Positions 41,949-45,716 of a stretch of DNA of 45,716 nt are shown piece after piece (position 1 is the stretch's first letter; each line of letters opens with the position of its first letter). Position numbers and translations under genes: made by a program. The DNA is taken from the NCBI GenBank assembly GCA_031272195.1, contig JAISUF010000003.1, forward strand, positions 1 to 45,716, in the 5' to 3' direction. Under the pieces are notes generated by a model, which had not been told where the DNA came from, made no database searches, and was given only the letters and a program-made list of their open reading frames with translations. Source of the stretch: Propionibacteriaceae bacterium (GTDB taxonomy: Bacteria; Actinomycetota; Actinomycetes; Propionibacteriales; Propionibacteriaceae).

Positions 41949-42103
41949 CCAGCGCGCCGTCAGCAACCCGATGGCGGCTAACGCGGTGAGGGTGGAGAGC
42001 ACTCCGCATTATGTCTGGCGAGGCGGCGCGACTCGACACTCAGCGGCGGATTGTGTCATTGTGTTTGCTCATGTCGAGGGTTGTGGAGGGTGATGCTGTC
42101 GTG

Positions 42104-42633
42104 ATGGCACTATGGCCGTGTGCGAAGCCGCCAACCTTGGCGCGTCGACTTGCTGCCCTGGGGATTGACTACGCGATCTTCTTGGTGTTCGCGGCGCTGT
42201 TGGCGGGCGCGGCGCTGATGGCGTGGTTCGCGGCGGCTGGCGGCGTCCAGCAAGTCGACGAGCTGCAAGCGAACTTGCTGGGGTGACCGACGTCATCCCG
42301 CTATTCGCCTACTGCGTCGTCGCCGAGGCCTCGCGCTGGCAGGGCACCATCGGGAAGCGGGCGATGAAGTTGCAGGTGTCCACGCCGCAGGGCGGTCGGC
42401 CGGGGATCGGGCGGGTGTTGGCGCGGAATCTGGTCAAGTTCGTCCCTTGGCAGTTCGCTCACATGGCCCTGTTCCACGAGTTTGCCGTCAATTGGGAAGG
42501 CGGGCCGCTGGCCGATGCCCTCGTCATCGTCGCGGCCATCCTCATCCCAGCGTGGCTCGCCCCGGTCGCCTTGCGCAAAGACCATCGCGGCTTCCACGAT
42601 CTGCTTGCCGGCACCCAAGTGGTCGGACGCTAA
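42104..42633 (+). CDS. RDD-family membrane protein split by a -1 frame change
   Basis: Two overlapping frames make one RDD domain. The first (ATG 42104 or GTG 42101 to TGA 42284-42286) has LARRLAALGIDYAIFLVFAALL, the R-x-x-A-x-x-I-D motif and first helix. The second continues from 42283 with VTDVIPLFAYCVVAEASRW, TIGKRAMKLQVSTPQGG, IGRVLARNLVKF and ends RGFHDLLAGTQVVGR, the standard RDD tail. The junction is GGGG at 42280-42283 directly before TGA: a -1 slip on GGG restores the full protein, and a GTG overlapping the TGA could also restart translation. Function of RDD proteins is mostly unknown (some transport ions or compatible solutes). It could be a simple frameshift mutation or sequencing error. 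Confidence 0.6.
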
Positions 42634-42685
42634 CTGTCGTCCCGGATCAAGGCCGGGCAACCGATGGCGCGAGCCTTGGAGGGCA

Positions 42686-42691
42686 TACGCT
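42686..42691 (+). promoter_or_regulatory. -10-like box of the ABC exporter gene
   Basis: TACGCT with exactly 6 nt to the GTG at 42698; same geometry as the other leaderless-type starts in this window. Confidence 0.35.
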
Positions 42692-42697
42692 GGACGG

Positions 42698-44623
42698 GTG
42701 CGGAGCATCGGACGGATTCTGCGGATCGGGCGCGAGCTGTGGCCCTACTATCTGGCGGTCACGGCGGCCTCGGTGGTGGTGTCGGCGACGGCTCTGCTGG
42801 TGCCGTGGGTGATCTCGGCCGCCACCGACGTCGTGGTCGGGGCGGCCAGCGGCGGGACGGACGCGGCCGGCGCGACGGGCGCTCTGGTCGGGCTCGCGGC
42901 GGCCCTGTTCGGCGTGTCCATCGCGGCGACGCTCGTCAGCAACCTTGGCGGCTATCTCGGCGACCAGATGGCCGTACGGCTGCGCGCCATCTTGTCGCAC
43001 CGCTACTTCGAGCATCTGCTGCGGCTGCCGCAACGCTATTTCGACTCCGAGCTGACCGGGCGCGTTATCGGTCGCCTGCAGCGCTCCATCACCGAGACTT
43101 CGCAGTTCGCCAACTCGTTCGCCAACAACTTCCTGTCGATGTTGTTGACGGTGGCCGCCTCGCTGGTGATCGCGGCGACGTTCTCCCCCTGGCTGGCGTT
43201 GCTGCTGGCCGTCATCTATCCGATTTTCACCTGGTTGACGATGCTCACCTCGCGCCACTGGCAGGCGCTGGAGGCGCAGAAGAACACCGAATACGACCTC
43301 GCCTCGGGCCGTTTCACCGAAGTCATCTCGCAGATCAAGGTGGTCAAGAGCTACGTCCAGGAATTGCGCGAGTTGCGCGCCTTCGACGCCAATTTCGACC
43401 GCGCCGTCGGCTTGACGCAGCGCCAGTCGCGCTGGTGGCATCTGATGGACATCGCCCGACGCGGCATCCTCGACCTGGTCTTCTTCGCCATCTACCTGAT
43501 CATTTTCATCTCGACCGCCCAAGGCGCGTTCAGCGTCGGTGGCATGGTGATGCTGATCCAACTGGTCGCCCTGGCCAAGGCCCCCGTCATGAACATGAGC
43601 TACCTCGTCGACACCCTGCAGAAGGCTATCGCCGGCTCGAAAGACTACTTGGACGCGCTGGCCGAGGAGCCCGAAACGCTCGTATTGGCTGGTGACGACG
43701 GTGGCGCTGCTCGCGCCGGGACGGCCGACCAGCCGGGCCAGGGCGGTCAGCGCGGGCATGACGGAGGCGGTGTCCCGAGTGGGAGTGGTCAAGGCCTCGG
43801 CGGCGAGGACGGCGCGTCTGGGCGCGGGCCTGTGTCTGCAACCTGGACTGGCCCGGCGGTCGAGTTCTCCCACGTCTGCTTCTCCTACGACGACGAGACG
43901 GTCGTCTTGGACGACGTCTCATTCGCCATCGCGGCTGGCGAGCGGGTGGCCGTGGTGGGCGAGTCGGGCGGCGGCAAGACGACGCTGACGTCGCTGCTGC
44001 TGGGCCTCTACCGGCCCGGCGCCGGTCGCGTCAAGCTGCTCGGGCGCGACATCGCCGACATGCCGTTGCCCGAAGTCAGGGGCCTGATCGGGGTGGTTTT
44101 CCAGGACGCCTCGCTGTTCTCGGGGACGGTCCGGGAGAACATCGCCTACGCCCGCGCCGACGCCACCGACGAGCAGATCGCCGACGTCGCCCGCCGGTCG
44201 AACGCCGCCGCCTTCATCGAGCGTTTCCCCAACGGCTACGACTCGCAGATCGGCGAGCGCGGCCTGAAACTGTCCGGCGGCCAGAAGCAGCGCATCGCCA
44301 TCGCCCGCGCCATGCTGAAGGACGCCCCGATCCTGGTGTTGGACGAGGCGACGTCATCGCTCGACACCCGCGCCGAGCGGCAAGTCCAAGAGGGCCTGGA
44401 CGAGTTGATGCGCCAGCGCACAACCATCGTCATCGCGCACCGGCTGTCAACCATCTCGAGCGTCGACCGCATTATCACGCTGCGCGACGGCCGTGTCGAC
44501 GAGATCGGACCGCCCGAAGAATTGGCCCGCTCCGGCGGCATCTACGCCGAGCTGTTGGCTCTGCAGGCCAGCGCCACCAAGCGCGACCGCAAACGCCTGC
44601 GCGCCTACGATCTGGTCGGCTGA
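42698..44623 (+). CDS. ABC exporter, fused membrane and ATPase domains
   Basis: 641 residues from the GTG at 42698 (VRSIGRILRIGRELWPYYLA); no ribosome site but a TACGCT box 6 nt upstream. Six transmembrane helices cover about residues 15-320 (AVTAASVVVSATALLVPWVI at the start). The ATPase part has Walker A GESGGGKTT (from G421), Q-loop VVFQDASLFSG, signature LSGGQKQRIAIARA, Walker B ILVLDEATSSLD and switch His in VIAHRLSTI. It is a half-size exporter that would act as a homodimer; substrate unknown, lipid or drug/peptide like MsbA relatives. The linker before the ATPase (about residues 333-385) is unusually long and Gly/Ala/Ser rich. Confidence 0.92.
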   Translation: MRSIGRILRIGRELWPYYLAVTAASVVVSATALLVPWVISAATDVVVGAASGGTDAAGATGALVGLAAALFGVSIAATLVSNLGGYLGDQMAVRLRAILSHRYFEHLLRLPQRYFDSELTGRVIGRLQRSITETSQFANSFANNFLSMLLTVAASLVIAATFSPWLALLLAVIYPIFTWLTMLTSRHWQALEAQKNTEYDLASGRFTEVISQIKVVKSYVQELRELRAFDANFDRAVGLTQRQSRWWHLMDIARRGILDLVFFAIYLIIFISTAQGAFSVGGMVMLIQLVALAKAPVMNMSYLVDTLQKAIAGSKDYLDALAEEPETLVLAGDDGGAARAGTADQPGQGGQRGHDGGGVPSGSGQGLGGEDGASGRGPVSATWTGPAVEFSHVCFSYDDETVVLDDVSFAIAAGERVAVVGESGGGKTTLTSLLLGLYRPGAGRVKLLGRDIADMPLPEVRGLIGVVFQDASLFSGTVRENIAYARADATDEQIADVARRSNAAAFIERFPNGYDSQIGERGLKLSGGQKQRIAIARAMLKDAPILVLDEATSSLDTRAERQVQEGLDELMRQRTTIVIAHRLSTISSVDRIITLRDGRVDEIGPPEELARSGGIYAELLALQASATKRDRKRLRAYDLVG

Positions 44624-44711
44624 GCGCTCACAAGGGGACTCCCGGAACGTCTGCACGGTTCGGGTTGAGGCCGACGTGCGGGCTCATGGCTCGGTGCAAG
44701 ACGTCGGGCGC

Positions 44712-45560
44712 TCACAGCGTGTTGCCGGTGAGTCGCTGATAGGCCTGCAGGTAGCGCTCGCGGGTGGCCTCGACAACGGCGGCGGGCAGGGGCGGCGGGG
44801 GGGTGCCGGAGCCCTTGTCCCAGCCGGATTGTTTGGTCAGCCAGTCGCGGACGTACTGTTTGTCGAAGGATGGCTGCGGCCCGCCCGGCGCCCAGGACTC
44901 GGCGTCCCAGAAGCGCGACGAGTCCGGCGTCAACACCTCGTCGGCCAGCACCAGCGTGCCGTCGGCGCGCAGTCCGAACTCGAACTTGGTGTCGGCCAGG
45001 ATGATGCCGCGCTGGCGGGCCAACTCCTCGGCCCGTGTGTAGACGGCCAAGGTGGCGTCCTTCAGGCGGGTGGCCAGCTCGGCGCCATGCAGTTGGACGA
45101 GCGTGTCGAAGCTGATGTTCTCGTCGTGCTCGCCGATGGGCGCCTTGGTGGACGGCGTGAAGATCGCCTCGTCCAGCCGCGAACCGTCGACCAGCCCGGC
45201 GGGCAGCGCAATGCCTGTGACGGTCTGCGACCGGTTGTATTCCGCCAGGCCGGAGCCCGTCAGGTAGCCCCGCGCGATGCATTCCACCGGCACCATGTCC
45301 AGCTTTTCGACAATGATGCCCCGCCCGGCGAACTCGTCGGGCACGTCGGTGGAGACGACGTGGTTGGGGATGAGGTCCGCCAACTGCTCGAACCACCACA
45401 GCGACAGCTGCGTCAACACCCGCCCCTTGTCGGGGATCGTCGTTTCCAACACGTAGTCGTAGGCCGAAATGGCGTCCGTCGCCACCAGCAGAATGGCGTC
45501 GTCGGACCACTTGTAAAGACGCCGCACCTTCCCGGCGTGCAACAACTCAAGCTCGCTCAC
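44712..45560 (-). CDS. purC: SAICAR synthetase
   Basis: 282 residues from the GTG at 45560 (SELELLHAGKVRRLYKW); the frame is open further upstream but the conserved N-terminus starts here, and a TAGGCT box lies 7 nt upstream. Joins aspartate to CAIR with ATP in purine synthesis. Motifs: LLVATDAISAYDYVLETTIP, KGRVLTQLSLWWFEQL, VECIARGYLTGSGLAEYN, LADTKFEFGLRADG and LADEVLTPDSSRFW. Length typical of the bacterial/fungal long form. With purB and purD on the same strand it completes the purine set seen here, interrupted by the toxin remnant, RDD and ABC genes. Confidence 0.95.
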   Translation of the reverse strand: MSELELLHAGKVRRLYKWSDDAILLVATDAISAYDYVLETTIPDKGRVLTQLSLWWFEQLADLIPNHVVSTDVPDEFAGRGIIVEKLDMVPVECIARGYLTGSGLAEYNRSQTVTGIALPAGLVDGSRLDEAIFTPSTKAPIGEHDENISFDTLVQLHGAELATRLKDATLAVYTRAEELARQRGIILADTKFEFGLRADGTLVLADEVLTPDSSRFWDAESWAPGGPQPSFDKQYVRDWLTKQSGWDKGSGTPPPPLPAAVVEATRERYLQAYQRLTGNTL

Positions 45561-45567
45561 GCCGGTC

Positions 45568-45573
45568 AGCCTA
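45568..45573 (-). promoter_or_regulatory. -10-like box of purC
   Basis: TAGGCT on the minus strand, 7 nt before the GTG at 45560; predicts a leaderless transcript. Confidence 0.4.
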
Positions 45574-45594
45574 CTACCGCCTGGCGTCGCCCCA

Positions 45595-45693
45595 GCGGCG
45601 CGTCCGGGCCTGCGGCAAGTCACCCGGCGTTCTGGGCGTCCTGGGACGACGACCTGTCCATCCGGCGGCGCGTCCCCGGGCCTGTGGCAACTC
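45595..45693. repeat. Imperfect direct repeat upstream of purC
   Basis: GCGGCGCGTCC then GGGCCTG-Y-GGCAA (45595-45621) recurs at 45665-45693 with two extra C and two substitutions. Period about 70 nt. No coding frame recognised from 45574 to the window end. Confidence 0.5.
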
Positions 45694-45716
45694 GCGGGCC
45701 GATACGCCCAGCGGTT

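Noticed and set aside
44622..44718. 9-bp GCGCTCACA repeat between the ABC exporter and purC stops
   Set aside because: Too short to be distinguished from chance in GC-rich DNA, although it would fit the stop-codon repeat pattern.

Overview
The window is GC-rich and tightly packed, with coding on both strands, many ATGA/GTGA start-stop overlaps, frequent GTG starts, and several genes whose -10-like TANNNT box lies 6-7 nt before the start codon (leaderless style). With TagF-type polymer genes, nitrate reductase, molybdopterin genes and high-GC codon use, this points to a Gram-positive actinobacterium, most likely a facultatively anaerobic, nitrate-respiring Actinomycetales/Propionibacteriales-type organism. 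Genus cannot be fixed from the sequence alone. I see no rRNA, tRNA, CRISPR array, intact insertion sequence or prophage.

Layout. (1) 1-3659: cell-wall glycopolymer genes: the 3' end of a CDP-glycerol glycerophosphotransferase-like gene, a LicD-family gene, and a convergent TagE/TarM-like glucosyltransferase. (2) 3785-7899: a translationally coupled pair of secreted proteins, a phospholipase D-fold protein and an 899-residue fibronectin-III/Ala-rich protein. (3) 8039-27071: a nitrate respiration and molybdenum cofactor island: a Cys-containing winged-helix regulator, two NarK transporters, a MoeB/ThiF-like activator, narGHJI, a MoaC-MogA-MoaE triple fusion, moaA, mobA, a DUF6457-like gene, moaD, moeA, modA and modB. 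No modC is present. (4) 27191-35915: a DUF4190-type protein, a TagF-like enzyme with the TagGH-like polymer exporter, pgi, a second TagF-like paralogue and a small membrane protein. (5) 36035-45560: a Gfo/Idh/MocA oxidoreductase, a membrane-anchored Kelch-type propeller, purB, purD, remnants of a toxin-antitoxin locus, a frame-broken RDD gene, an ABC exporter and purC.

How the genes fit together. Region 3 is one functional unit: ModAB imports molybdate, MoaA/C/D/E with MoeB make molybdopterin, MogA/MoeA insert Mo, MobA makes the bis-MGD form that NarG needs, NarJ matures NarGH, NarI anchors it, and NarK1/NarK2 move nitrate and nitrite. I found one 26-bp inverted-repeat operator (11-bp arm, 4-bp spacer, 11-bp arm; consensus arm GTTGnnACnAy) at three promoter regions of this island: narK1, narK2-narGHJI and the divergent moeA/modA pair. 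Each copy overlaps the likely core promoter, which suggests one repressor controlling the whole system; the adjacent Cys-containing regulator is the natural candidate. Regions 1 and 4 together look like a teichoic-acid-like wall polymer pathway (polymerases, export, sugar and LicD decoration).

Other signals: short imperfect direct repeats in several intergenic regions, often including the stop codon of the neighbouring gene; a 28-bp exact repeat between narI and the moa fusion; Gly/Ala/Pro-rich in-frame insertions in NarG, MogA and MoeA; and an RDD gene whose two halves are joined by a -1 slip on GGGG.
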